A stretch of DNA of 64,000 nucleotides from Beroe forskalii (Eukaryota; Ctenophora; Nuda; Beroida; Beroidae). The translations under genes and the position numbers were made by a program. Below are positions 12,089 to 24,599 of this stretch, one piece after another. The stretch lies in contig WFMF01000035.1 in the NCBI GenBank assembly GCA_011033025.1, positions 558,001 to 622,000 on the forward strand, written 5' to 3'. Each line of letters begins with the position of its first letter. Positions within the stretch are counted from its first letter, which is position 1. Under the pieces are notes generated by a model, which worked only from the letters and a program-made list of their open reading frames with translations, did not search any database and was not told the origin of the DNA.

Positions 12089-15000
12089 CGTATTTTACTT
12101 CGTTGATTATCTTGTAGACCCACACGTTACCACAGATGAACCACCCGAGGAGGAACATGTTGATAATGTTCGTAAGGAACTTCAGACACGAATTACCTGA
12201 ATGGTTCGAGCGTGGGTTGTTTTAATAACCATTATTGAATGTTTTACCAAGCATCAGGTAATGATTAGAAAATGATGGAGTAATAAAAAGTACATAATTT
12301 TGATACACAGAATACATAACATCCAACAGGAAATGTAAACTGGTACCTACAAAGGATTTTCTGAAGTGGGATATACAGTGTATATCCCACTTCAGAAAAT
12401 CCTTTGTAGGTATACATTACACGGGTATACATTACACGGGTTTGCTTCTATGAACATGGAACTTGGATGTATGGACTCATGGAGTTAGTGACACTATACC
12501 CACAGAAGCATACAAACATACAAATAAAGCGATAGGTAGGTACCTAATTTGCGTATCGTTTTACACTAGATTACATCAAATTTTTAAACAAGATTCTTAG
12601 TCTTCAACATCTTGTAACAAACAGGTGAAAGATCTGTTTTCAATATGAACTTATATTATGAAGGAATAGATTGCTGGTGTCATTCCACCTATAATCTAAG
12701 ACTTTCAAAACTATGCAACAGATGTTCGAGAAAGACGAACACGTAATTTATGCATTTCTCAATTTTTACATATTTCTATTACTTTTCAGTTATTTGTTAG
12801 GCTTTTCAATAGTGAGATCAATGACTTGTCAACAAGTTTAATTCAACATACTGCTTTACTACAGCAAACATATTACTATATTATGTTGCCTGCTATGACA
12901 GAGCTGAAGTGACTAAAAGACTCTTATGTCGATACATTCCCACATTTTACATTGTTACAATCGATGTTGAACAATGTAATATATGATTATTGATTACGTA
13001 GAGAATTGAGATGAAATAGTTCTCATGAGTAGTATTTGTACGTAACACGATACCAATTTCCGCGATAAGAGCAAAAAGTCGGCTTACATTTTTAAGCCCA
13101 CTTTCCTAAACCACTTTCTATCTTCAACACAGCAATGAAAATAGGCATTTCAATATTCAAAACGTACATTGTACCTACGCATAATATAGATTCAGCACAA
13201 TTGATAATACAAATTTTACAATATTTACAATCAAGTATACATCCAAACAATTCGTGACTACAGTAGGTTAGTACTGATGATTTCATTTAACATATTGTTA
13301 AAATTTTAGCGTTCAAAAATTTCTACAGTAACTTACCATCATAGTCGCCGTCTTCCCCTTTCCTACAACAGAGCTGGTCCAGGATGGTCATGATACCCAC
13401 CACAATCCCTAACGCCCCACTCACAGTAAGGAAGAGCGGTATCTTGTCGTTAATAGTGCACATATCCTTCCTCTGGACTCCAATGACGAGCTGAGCGATG
13501 GGCAGCGCCAGCAGGGCCCCCATCATAACAATGCAGATAAGTCCTGACATGGAACAGGCGTCAAAAGGGACAGCATCGACAGCAATGGTTGTGTCAAGAG
13601 GGGGATTTATTGGTGTCAAAAGGGGCAGCTTTTGGTGGTGTCAAGAGGGACAGCTTTTAGTGGGGTCAAATTTGGAAATTTTCAGTTTCTAATGCTGCGC
13701 CCTAGCAAAAGTTCAATTTATGAAAAATGTATAATTGCCATCAAGAAACTTTTGAGGCATAACTTCGAATCATATTAGCATATTGGCGTAACAAGTAGAA
13801 TGGTATCAGTGATAAGTTTTGCAAAGAATTTTCAGTACAGTTTCAAAATAGCCGTGCAGTGGGTAGGAATTCATGCAACACTCAACACTGTACCTCCTTT
13901 TGCAGCAAAACCTACCTCCTATTGCTGCTGCTAAGATTTTGGCGAGGGCTTTGAGGAAACTGAAGCTGTTGCCATGCTCTGTCCTAGCTGTCTTGATCTG
14001 TCCAAAGATTGACTCGTAGGTTGGTGGAGCATCAGCAGGAGAACTTATCTGGTGAGGGGAACGTTACAAATGGAAAACCTTCTTACATATCACGTAATTA
14101 TCAAAATCTAATAAGTTACATGTAATAAAGTTGGTTTGTACAATTGAGTTTCATTCTTGCATATCATGAACTTGTGAATTAACCAACCAAATTGTATGAA
14201 AATTTTACTATAAAGAGAGAATAGCAGAGAAAAACAACTTTATAACTTAGAAATAATGAGTTCTCTAGCATAGTTTGGCATTCAACCTTGTTTGTTACTT
14301 GTATATAAACAGCAATATTCATACAATCATTAACTCTTAACTGATGTCGTTTACTGAATTGCTCTACTGGCATGTTGCAGAGATGAATAGCTTAAATAAA
14401 TACCTACTGAACATATTAATTAAGTTCATAATGAAGAGGTTAGAGGATGAAGTATGAAATGTTGCAATATGCAGGTACCTAAGTTGTGAGTGTGAGAACC
14501 CTGCTACCTATATGATTATGACAAAGCTGGTTGTAGCTTACATGCACTGACGGGAACACATCTACACCACGCAAAGCACATTCCACATGCAGAAAAAGAA
14601 ATAACAATTGAATTGGAAATTGAATAGGTATGGGGTTGATGGATTATTTTTATTGTCGACCAGAATTCAGAATGATTTTTCAAGAGAAGTACCTAAATAC
14701 TTGCAACTTTGCAATAAATGGGTATCAGAAACATGGAATGAAATGATTAATCGGTGATAAAAACATCATTTATCTTGACCAGTGATGGTAATTATGAAAT
14801 TTTCATGCTTACAAATGAAGAAATGATATAGTTTTTTCCGTATAAATACTCGACTGAGTTACAAAAGTACAAATGAGGAAATGAATCATGACATACATTT
14901 AAACGATGCAATCGCCCACAAGCACAAATGTTTACTTACTACCTAGATGATGAACACAGTATCAATTGGAATTATACCTGATCGTTCTGAAACTAACAAT

Positions 15001-15951
15001 TCATTTTCAATATTTAATTTCTTAATAGTGATCCCTTTTATTGCCTTTTTTATTGCCTTTACATTTCACCCTAATGCCCTGATAATGAATACGCCATATC
15101 ATATTTGAATCCGAATAATCTAACAGCTTTGATATTTTTTCTATAGCCTGTTCTATGTTTCCTCACTTGATAAGCTCTCAATTTTACTCATTTATAAGTA
15201 AAATTAATGGCCACAAAGCTTAGTGTATGCATTGATAAGTAATGAATTAATCTGTTACATGGTGGATCATGAATATTAAGTTACTGCAGTATCCAATGCC
15301 CACAGCCTCGCCTTAAAATTGCTATTAATAAATCAATGTAGTTATCACCACTCCCTAATTGATAACAAACCTAAATTACCTATTCTTTTGTAGTAGATAT
15401 GTAATAGTGTGCAAATTTACCTAGTGTATGCAAACACTAAATATAGTATGCAAACACTAAACAAAGTTTGATACAACTTTACACACCATCGCATGCTATA
15501 ACACTCAATGTAGGCATGATCATATGTACTGTAACTGAAAATCACGGAATCACAAATACATATGAACATAAATATGAACATAAATGCTTAGATTGTACCT
15601 GTTACTATTAATTTATAAACAATGTGAGGCAGGATATTTAGCTTCAAGCATCAATCTTGATACCTTGATCACAAGTTTATTATAGAAAAGCACTCCCGAA
15701 ATATTAAATCTACAATTAATATTGAATTGGATTCTTACTTTACTGTACTTATTTTCATTACAACAATATTTTATTGAATTTTGTAGCACTACAGCAATGA
15801 TATTAACCCTCATCATCTCATTAGTAAAAACTAAAATGATTTCTGTACTTACAGGTCGTGCTTCTTCAGCAGCCACATCAGCAGGATAAGTAGGTGGGGA
15901 AGCTTCATCTATTTCTTTATAAGTTGGGAGAGTTTCTTCCTTGTCCTCCAT
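12089..15951 (-). CDS. TMEM272-like multi-pass membrane protein, 3' end missing
   Basis: Four exons fit with GT-AG sites and matching phases: 15951-15853 (ATG, 33 codons), 14048-13916, 13543-13337 and 12196-12089, giving about 182 residues. The N-terminal tail has three (L/P)PxY motifs, LPTY at 8-11, PPTY at 19-22 and PPTY at 41-44, which are the kind bound by WW domains of Nedd4-type ligases. Membrane segments lie at about 77-99 (GLICIVMMGALLALPIAQLV), 112-132 and 155-174 (MFLLGWFICGNVWVYK), with Cys106 in the loop. The order PPTYESIFG, then ALPIAQLVIG, then GWFICGNVW is characteristic of invertebrate TMEM272-like proteins, whose function is unknown. A fourth membrane segment should follow the donor at 12088 but was not found. 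An AG lies just before the ATG (CTCTAG then GATGG), so the first exon may begin with a spliced 5' UTR. Family assignment is from motif memory. Confidence 0.78.
12344..12412. repeat. 69-bp near-perfect palindrome in TMEM272-like intron 3
   Basis: Two 33-bp arms (starting TACCTACAAAGG and ending CCTTTGTAGGTA) flank a 3-bp centre, with no mismatch that I can see. Immediately right of it, a 17-bp unit ending TTACACGGG occurs twice. As RNA it would form a very stable hairpin. Confidence 0.93.
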
Positions 15952-17133
15952 CCTAGAGGATAAGTGAAGTAATGATTTAGAAGCTCACCTCAATTCTCAA
16001 TCAATTGGTATGCCCTTTGACTGCTCAGCTCAGACCATAAATTACCTCAATACCTGATATATACTGATGAACACCAAACCCTTTTATTCTTCTACTACAT
16101 CAAGAGTGCAGGAAACATATTACTCTAAAAATTGAAAAGTAAAAAAGAGTCATTATAGGTAGCTTCTTAATATTCCTCGAGAAAATAATAGTGAATAACT
16201 TAACTGAATTAATTTTCAGAAACTAAAACGTATCATGTGTTCTCACTTTTCATATTCATTGGCTGAAAACAAAACATCAAAAGGTATCATGTCCCAGTAA
16301 CTGTCCTTAAATAACTCCTTAACAAAATAACAAGGGCCAAATTAGAAAAATTATGCACTTCTAAATAAAGTGGGGAGTATAGGGCTGGTCAAAATGCATC
16401 TGGTTATCAAATTGCGAGACTTTAATGGAGTTCAACAAAAATCATCTCAGAGTCCAGGAAAAGTCACCAAAAAACGAATCAAAGTGAATGCATGTTCAAT
16501 CAAATGGGTGAACTAGTTCAACTGTTCATTATGAATTCACTGTGAATTATCTGAATTCAGTATACTTCATAAGATGTGTAATTCATACTTTATATGTGAT
16601 ATGTATTCAAATGGGGATCAACTTGAAATTCACTGGAAAAATATTCATTGGTAAAAGAATGTAAGAATTTGTGACATGTATTCATATTGGATTCATCAAA
16701 ATCTACAGTCTACACTTATTAGTAAATTGATGAGAATCCAAATGGACTAATTAGTCAAACCATTTGCCACAAAAAACACTGCAACAGTTAAAGAACTAAA
16801 TTAATAATTATTAATTATAAGGAAAGAGTCGTTTAAATCATAAAAGAAATAAAAGAACAGGTTTGCAATAAATGCAAATTGTTGTTGGATTTCACTTCTC
16901 CCTGCTAAATTGCAACAATTTGTTCAATTAAAAAAAAAGGCTCGCACACATATTAATGTAACACAATGGTAATGAGTTGTTTGATGTGATTGATCATTGA
17001 TGCAGTGAAACAAAAAACTTTCAATAAAGTAATCTAACCCACACACTATACTCCACTATTCTACTGACAGTTTCAAGATTATAAAAATCTCTTCTTCAGG
17101 AACTCCATATATAATAAGGTCATAATAGAGTTG
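15952..17133. other. AT-rich DNA upstream of the TMEM272-like gene
   Basis: Non-repetitive AT-rich DNA with scattered short inverted motifs. It must hold the promoter and any 5' UTR exon of the minus-strand TMEM272-like gene, but no core promoter element can be singled out. No coding signal is seen. Confidence 0.4.
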
Positions 17134-18552
17134 AACCGGGAAAAAATTGATACAAGCATGAAACCTTCACCAAGAGTTAGTTTTAGGTCTAATAAACATA
17201 TCCTGAAAGTTCTCAAACTCAGTACCTTGAGAACATTTTTTTATGGGCCACGCCCTTTTTGACTGCCCCCAAATTCCCCCAAATTGCTAAAATAATTTCA
17301 TCCCTGACTAGGCATGCTTGGGGTGTCTAGGATATTGTTTTTGATGATGCTGAATCGATTCCCGATGTCAGTTTTTCATACTGACCTTCAGAGGGCCCTA
17401 CGTAAATCCACGCCCATTTTGAGGCCACATATAAGTCTTCAAATTATCAATAACCATATACTTTGATCAATACCATACATATAGGTAGTCAAAATTATGG
17501 TTTTTGAGGACGCTTGAGTCGATTCCCGATGTTTGTTTTGCACTCAGACGTTTCTATGGCCCTTGACCATGCTTCCATTTTCACCAAAAGGCGCCAAATT
17601 ACACAATTGTCTTCTTTACAGTCAGATATAATGCATGTGGGGTGTCTAGGATATGGTTTTTGATGGCGCTGAGTCGATTCCCGCTGGCAGTTTTTCTGCC
17701 GACAACTTCCTGTGAGGCTCTTCCATGCGACCACGCCCACTTTTGAGGCCGCATAAGCCTCAAAATACCATTAACCACAATTCGATCAAATGCATGGAAT
17801 GTGGACACAATCAAAACTTTGGTTTTTGATGTCGCTGAGACGACTCTCGATGTTTGTTGTGGCCTCGGAACTTCCTATCAGGCCCCAGCCAGCCTTGACC
17901 ACGAGTGAGGCCGACAGTCAACATAATTTATGTTAGGGTGCGCCCTTTTTTCAAAGTTTTTTAGGCTCTTTGACTCGATTGTAGATCTCAGTGAGCTGAT
18001 CACGATGATATCAAGTTTTTTGAAAATGGACAATGTCTTCCTTTTGCCTCTGGGCGTTTTTCTGTTTCGTGACGTCACATCCGTGACCTGTCACGTGATC
18101 CTGCTAGTACTTTGTGCGCGCTCTGATTCGCGCGCGCAATTGCTATTCTATGCGCGTTCGCGGATTTGAGTTGTCCGTGTCAATTCTGTGCTATCTATGG
18201 CATTGGTAAGACTTATCTTTATTGAATAATGGAATTTTCTGATAGTTGATACCAATCTATGATAAGACGCAGATAGCAAAATAATTGGGATCAGCTTATC
18301 TTGCCAGTGACATTTTCAAGCTGATAATTGCGATAACTTGGAAAATGGAAGCTCAAGTTTATACATTGAGAGCTGAGAAGTACATTAGTACTATGGGGTT
18401 AAAAATTGTACATCCCTATCAGGAGTGTCCCCAGTCAGATCACATGATAAAGCAGAGGACACACCCTCAACCATTGATAGAGCAGAACAAGGTTCACGTG
18501 ACTGATAGAGGCCGAGGAAGCAAGCAGTATCTCTTTGACCATGAAGAAATCC
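17134..18552 (+). repeat. left outer arm of the 17-27 kb foldback, tandem modules of about 160 bp
   Basis: Four degenerate modules follow each other at 160-165 bp spacing. Each carries GTTTTTGATG, a stretch close to GAGTCGATTCCCGATG (near 17337, 17501, 17657 and 17821) and most have a CCACGCCCA-type block. From about 17937 the arm changes to a different sequence with GTGACGTCACAT, CACGTGA and a CG-rich GCGCGCTCTG block, then enters the 280-bp module ending near 18552. Confidence 0.8.
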
Positions 18553-18939
18553 AGTTAACAGTTTGTTATATTTTAACGAGTAGGCACTCTTGCTAATTCT
18601 ATTTCATCGTCCGGCAGTCTTGAAGCTTATTACGATCCCGAGATCTGTGAAATGTGAAACACAAAAAATCCGTTCTATTGTTTTGCATTTTTTGTCTGGC
18701 GTTGCTACACCCCCTGGGTCTGAAAAAGGCGGACAAAGCGGATTCAAAACGACGCGGAATGTCGCTCGGAATAATGGGAATCGAGGTCTAACCCCATAGT
18801 CAGGGATTAGACCTGCACTTCTGTTGTCTGAGATCGCGAATTCGTACTCTTCTGATTCAGATGATTAGGAAACGGCCAAGATAACGGTATACAAGTTCCT
18901 CAGGATTGTGAACCGTCGCTCAAAATCTGGGCTTCTCTG

Positions 18940-19065
18940 ACACCACCGGCTGGCCGGCCGGCTGGCCGACTTGCCAGACAGCCAGCTAGCCGGTTAGCCA
19001 GCCGGCCAGCAGGTCGGCTAGCCGGCCGGTCAGTTGGTCGGCTAGCCGTCAGCCGACCGTCTTGC
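18940..19065. repeat. GGCCGGCTAGCC-type low-complexity block
   Basis: A run of overlapping GCCGGC, GGCTAGCC and GCCAGC words forms a short GC-rich satellite at the mouth of the inner foldback. A shorter inverted counterpart lies at about 22705-22790. Confidence 0.8.
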
Positions 19066-19363
19066 CAGTGCAATTTTCGAGCTGATAATTGCGATTACTT
19101 GGATATGGAAGCTTTAGTTTGTACATTGGGAGCCAAGAAGTACATTAGTACTATACAAGGTTAAAATTGTACATCCCAATCAGGAGTCAGGGTGCATGTG
19201 AATGCCGAGTGTCCCCAGTCAGATCACATGACAAGGCAAGGGACACTCTCCCTCAACCAATGATCGAGCAGAAAAAGGTTCACGTGACCGATAGAGAAGG
19301 AGGAGGAGGAGGAAGCAAGTAGTATCTATTTGAGAATAAATTAAGATCGGGGAACAGACATTT

Positions 19364-21366
19364 CATCTCCGACACTTCATCTCAAAGTACGACATTTCAT
19401 CTCGTACTGTAAATTGATTTTATCCTGAAGTACGACATTTCATCTTCAGAGTGCGACATTTGACGTTTCATCTCAAAGGGTACGACAATTCATCTTTTAC
19501 TGTAACTTGATTGAACTGTAACTCTGTAAAGTACGACATTTGATCTCTAAGGGTGACACCTCTTATCAGGGTGGGAAACTTGATTTCAGGGCACGAAACT
19601 TCATCTCAACGTACGACACTTCATCTCAGTGTACGACCCTTCATCTCAGACTGCGACATTTCATCTCTCGGTGTGTCACTTCATCTCAAGGAACGACACA
19701 ACATCTCTGGCGGGTACGATACTTCATCTCCAGGTACGACACTTCGTCTCAGACTGCGATATTTCATCTCTGGGTACAACACTTCATCTCAGGATACGAC
19801 ACTTCATCTCAGACTGCGACACTTCATCTCAGACTGCGACACTTCATCTCAATGAAGGAAACTTCATCTCAGTGTACGGCACTTCATCTCAGGGTTCGAC
19901 AATTCAGCTCGGGTACGACACTTCATCTCCGACTGCGACATTTCATCTCAGGTACGAAACTTTGTCTCAGGGTAAGACACTTCATCTCTGGGTACGACAC
20001 TTCATATCAGGGTACGACACTTCATCTCAGACTGCGACATTTCATCTCTCGGTGTGTCACTTCATCTCAAGGAACGACACAACATCTCTGGCGGGTACGA
20101 TACTTCATCTCCAGGTACGACACTTCGTCTCAGACTGCGATATTTCATCTCAGGGTACGACATTTCATCTCAGGGTACAACACTTCATCTCAGACTGCGA
20201 CACTTCATCTCAAGGAAGGAAACTTCATCTCAGTGTACGGCACTTCATCTCAGGGTTCGACAATTCATCTCGGGGTACGACACTTCATCTCAGACAACGA
20301 CATATCATCTCAGGGTACGACATTTCATCTCAGGGTACAACACTTCATCTCAGACTGCGACATTTCATCTCAGGGTACGACACTTCATCTCAGGGTACGA
20401 CATTTCATCTTTTGGTACCACACTTCATCTCAAACTACGACATTTCATCTCAGGGTACGAAACTTCATCTCTGGGTACGACACTTCTGCATCGCTAGGTA
20501 CGACACTTCATCTCAGGGTACAACACTTCATCTCAGACAACGACATTTCATCTCAGGGTACGACATTTCATCTCAGTTACGACACTTCATCTCAGGGTAC
20601 AACACTTCATCTCAGGGTACGACACGTCTTCATCTCAAGGTACGACATCTCATCTCTGGGTACGACACTTCATCTCAAACTACGACATTTCATCTCAGGG
20701 TACGACACTTCATCTCTGGGTACGACACTTCATATCAGGGTACATTACTTCATCTCAGACAACGAAATTTCATCTCAGGGTACGACATTTCATCTCAGGT
20801 ACGACACTTCATCTCAGGGTACAACACTTCATCTCAGGGTACAACACTTCATCTCAGGGTACAACACTTCATCTCAGACAACGACATTTCATCTCAGGGT
20901 ACGACATTTCATCTCAGGTACGACACTTCATGTCAGGGTACAACACTTCATCTCAGACAACGACATTTCATTTCAGGGTACGACACTGCAACACAGGGTA
21001 CGAAACTTCACTCAGACTGCGACATTTCATCTCAGGGTACGACACTTCATCTCAGGGTACGACACTTCTGCATCTCTGGGTACGACACTTCATCTCAGAC
21101 AACGACATTTCATCTTTTGGTACCACACTTCATCTCAAACTACGACATTTCCATCTCAGGGTATGAAACTTCATCTCTGGGTACGACACTTCTGCATCTC
21201 TGGGTACGACACTTCATCTCAGGGTACAACACTTCATCTCAGACAACGACATTTCATCTTTTGGTGCCACACTTCATATCGGACTTCGGCACTTCATATC
21301 TGGCCCTTCATGTGGTACGATACTTCATCTATGAGTATGATCTGCGACATTTCATCTTCATCTCTG
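19364..21366 (+). repeat. 20-bp minisatellite, plus orientation
   Basis: About 100 degenerate copies of TCATCTCAGGGTACGACACT. Variants such as CAGACTGCGACATT, CAGACAACGACATT and TTTTGGTACCACACT recur in blocks, showing that multi-unit segments were duplicated (for example 19620-19860 repeats at about 20000-20240). Confidence 0.95.
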
Positions 21367-21369
21367 GAT

Positions 21370-22392
21370 ACGACACTTCCCAGAGATGAAGTGTTGCAGT
21401 CTGAGATGAAGTGTCGTACCTAGAGATGAAACGTCCCAGTCTGACTCCTGAGATGAAATGTCGCAGTCTGAGATGAATTGTCGTACCTGAGATGAACTTC
21501 GTCGTAACCAGAGATAAAGTGTCGTAATCTGAGATGAAGTGGCGTACTCTCTAGAGATGAAATGTCCCAGTCTGAGATGAAGTGTCGTACCCTGAGATGA
21601 AGTGTCGTACCTAAAGATGAAATGTCCCAGTCTGAGATGAAGTGTCGTACCCTGATATGAAGTGTCGTACCCAGAGATGAAGTGTCTTACCCTGAGACTA
21701 AGTGTCGTACCTGAGATGAAATGTCTTACCCTGAGATAAAGTTTCGTATCCAGAGATGAAATGTCGCAGTCGGAGATGAAGTGTCGTACCCCGAGATGAA
21801 TTGTCGAACCCTGAGATGAAGTGCCGTACACTGAGATGAAGTTTCCTTCCTTGAGATGAAGTGTCGCAGTCTGAGATGAAGTGTCGCAGTCTGAGATGAA
21901 GTGTCGTATCCTGAGATGAAGTGTTGTACCCAGAGATAGAATATCGCAGTCTGAGACGAAGTGTCGTACCTGGAGATGAAGTATCTTACCCGCCAGAGAT
22001 GTTGTGTCGTTCCTTGAGATGAAGTGACACACCGAGAGATGAAATGTCGCAGTCTGAGATGAAGGGTCGTACACTGAGATGAAGTGTCGTACGTTGAGAT
22101 GAAGTTTCGTGCCCTGAAATCAAGTTTCCCACCCTGATAAGATGTGTCACCCTTAGAGATGAAGTGTCGTAGCCTTGAGATCAAATGTCGTACTTTACAG
22201 AGTTACAGTTCAAATCAAGTTACAGTAAAAGATGAATTGTCGTACCCTTTGAGATGAAACGTCAAATGTCGCACTCTGAAGATGAAATGTCGTACTTCAG
22301 GATAAAATCAATTTACAGTACGAGATGAAATGTCGTACTTTGAGATGAAGTGTCAGAGATGAAATGTCGTGAGATGAGGTGTCGCGAGATGA
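21370..22392 (-). repeat. 20-bp minisatellite, inverted block
   Basis: The same 20-bp unit as at 19364-21366 read from the other strand (AGATGAAGTGTCGTACCCTG). It is about half as long. The switch point is at about 21367, where CTTCCCAGAGATGAAG marks the turn. The order of variants mirrors the distal part of the plus block, so the block is an inverted duplicate and not an independent array. Confidence 0.93.
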
Positions 22393-22875
22393 AATGTCCG
22401 TTCCCCGATCTTAATTCATTGTCAAAGAGATACTACTTGCTTCCTCCTCCTCCTCCTCCTTCTCTATCAGTCACGTGAACCTTTTTCTGCTCGATCATTG
22501 GTTGAGGGAGAGTGTCCCTTGCCTTGTCATGTGATCTGACTGGGGACACTCGGCATTCACATGCACCCTGACTCCTGATTGGGATGTACAATTTTAACCT
22601 TGTATAGTACTAATGTACTTCTTGGCTCCCAATGTACAAACTAAAGCTTCCATATCCAAGTAATCGCAATTATCAGCTCGAAAATTGCAGTGGCAACATG
22701 GTGTTGACGGCTAGCCGACCAGCTGAAATGACCGGCCAGCTAGCCGACCTGCTGGCCGGCTGGTTACAAGCTGGCTGTCTGGCGAGGTTTTGAGATGAAA
22801 CTTGATGCGAGCCAGGATATTTTTAGTGTCAGAAAAGCAACATTTCAGCGAAGTTTCACAATTTTTGAGGAACAG

Positions 22876-23958
22876 TATGCGACTTTTACCCCCGACTTTT
22901 ATCCTTGACCTTTTACCACTTTAAAAAGGATAAACATGCGGTTTTTTTGTCCCCCGTCTTTTTATCCCCCATTGGTATAGAAATGGAAAGTGTTTAATAA
23001 GTAATTTATCCTGAAATTGTCAGCTTGAGGCCCAAAAAACTCTGAGACCAGCTTCTGGATTGTGTTCGGCATCCTTTTCTGGTAGAGTGGTGAAGGAATT
23101 TCCTCTCTGGATATCGTGGATGGTAGCTGCTGTGTGTCTACTGCTTCTCCAAGGAGACTCCCAGGGAGTTTCAGAATGAGGGATGCTGATAGCTGATGGG
23201 GCTGTTCATGGAGTGATATGGAATGCTGTAAGGTAGTCCTGAGTGGATCCCTGAGCATCTCTGTCGTAGACATTCCACATCACGAGAGGGAATGTGCGTT
23301 TTATCCCTAAAGTGCCAGTGGAAGATGGGGGAGCGTCAGGAAGGAAAGAGGTTGGCAGACACTTGATAGACCAACAGTCCAGAGAAGAACGACGGAAAGA
23401 GCAGAGCTTGTGTCTTCTTCTCCCGAATCAGAGGTTTTACTGATGGGGAAGAGTTCCATGGCTGCTTGAACTGAAGGATCATGATACGATCCTTGGTAAG
23501 TTGGTACCTGACACCATTGCTCGAACCAGACAGAGGTTCAGAGGTTTACTTAGGGAAGAGTTCCTGCTGCTTGAACTGAAGGATCATGATACGATCCTTG
23601 GTAAGTTGGTACCTGAAGAGTACCATTGCTCGAACCAGACAGCGTAACGTATTCATTTCTCCTCAAATGTGATCCAGTGGGGGTAAAGGTCGCAGTTCTA
23701 TGGTTAGACTGTCGATTCCCCCATCGAAGAGCGACATTCCGGGATTTGAATCCAGTTCTTTGTCCGACTTTTTATCCCCCTGCTTCATTTGGGCTCGTTT
23801 TCAATAGGGACAAAAGTCGCAGTCTATATAGAAGTGCGCTTTTTTTATCCTCCTTAGAAAACAGTATAGATCAAAGGCAAGTAGGGGTAAAAAGGTCGCA
23901 CGATGAAATAGAATGGTAAAAGGTCGGGGGATAAAAAGTCGGGGGGTAAAAGGTCGCA
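22876..23958. mobile_element. 1.1-kb insert with its own inverted ends inside the foldback right arm
   Basis: The left end (ATGCGACTTTTACCCCCGAC) and the right end (the inverse, ending GGTCGCAT) are inverted copies built from CGACTTTTTATCCCCC-type words. The stretch has no partner in the left arm of the larger foldback, so it looks like a later insertion into the right arm. It holds a 110-bp tandem duplication and no recognised gene. Confidence 0.65.
23431..23643. repeat. 110-bp tandem duplication
   Basis: Two copies of a segment starting GAGGTTTTACT and ending GCTCGAACCAGACAG, at 23431 and 23541. They differ by a few short indels, which points to a fairly recent duplication. Confidence 0.9.
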
Positions 23959-24599
23959 TCACCGATTTCTTCATGGTCAAAGAGATACTGCTTGCTTCCT
24001 CGGCCTCTATCAGTCACGTGAACCTTGATCTGCTCTATCAATGGTTGAGGGAGTGTCCTCTGCTTTATCATGTGATCTGACTGGGGACACTCCTGATAGG
24101 GATGTACAATTTTAACCCTGTATAGTACTAATGTACTTCTCAGCTCTCAATGTATAAACTTGAGCTTCCATTTTCCAAGTAATCGCAATTATCAGCTTGA
24201 AAATGTCACTGGCAAGATAAGCTGATCCTTAAATTATTTGCTATCTGCGTCTATCATAGATTGGTATCAACTATCAGAAAATTCCATTATTCAATAAAGA
24301 TAAGTCTTACCAATGCCATAGATAGCACAGAATTGACACGGACAACTCAAATCCGCGAACGCGCAGAATAGCAATTGCGCGCGCGGAATCAGAGCGCGCA
24401 CAAAGTACTAGCAGGCAGATCACGTGACAGGTCACGTGATGTGACGTCACGAAACAGAAAAACGCCCAGAGGCAAAGGAAGACATTGTCCATTTTCAAAA
24501 AAATTGATATCATCGTGATCAGCTCACTGAGATCTACAATCGAGTCAAAGAGCCTAAAAAACTTTGAAAAAAGGGCGCACCATAATGTATGTAGACCAG

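Larger units (their letters stand above)
19066..22695. mobile_element. inner foldback element
   Basis: The left arm starts TTTTTCGAGCTGATAATTG near 19071 and the right arm ends with its inverse near 22690. Arms of about 280 bp (19066-19345 and 22412-22695) are highly similar, and both switch to the 20-bp minisatellite at GATCGGGGAAC. Everything between is the two opposed minisatellite blocks. It carries no protein-coding gene; the long frames in it follow from the stop-free 20-bp unit. Confidence 0.8.

Noticed and set aside
17878-18169. Overlapping frames of 66-79 codons on both strands near 18 kb
   Set aside because: They recur in the inverted arm at 24.3-24.7 kb, so they belong to the foldback, and no domain is seen.
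19540-22184. Frames of 150-630 codons rich in TSSQGTTLHLR
   Set aside because: They are translations of the 20-bp minisatellite, open in several frames on both strands.
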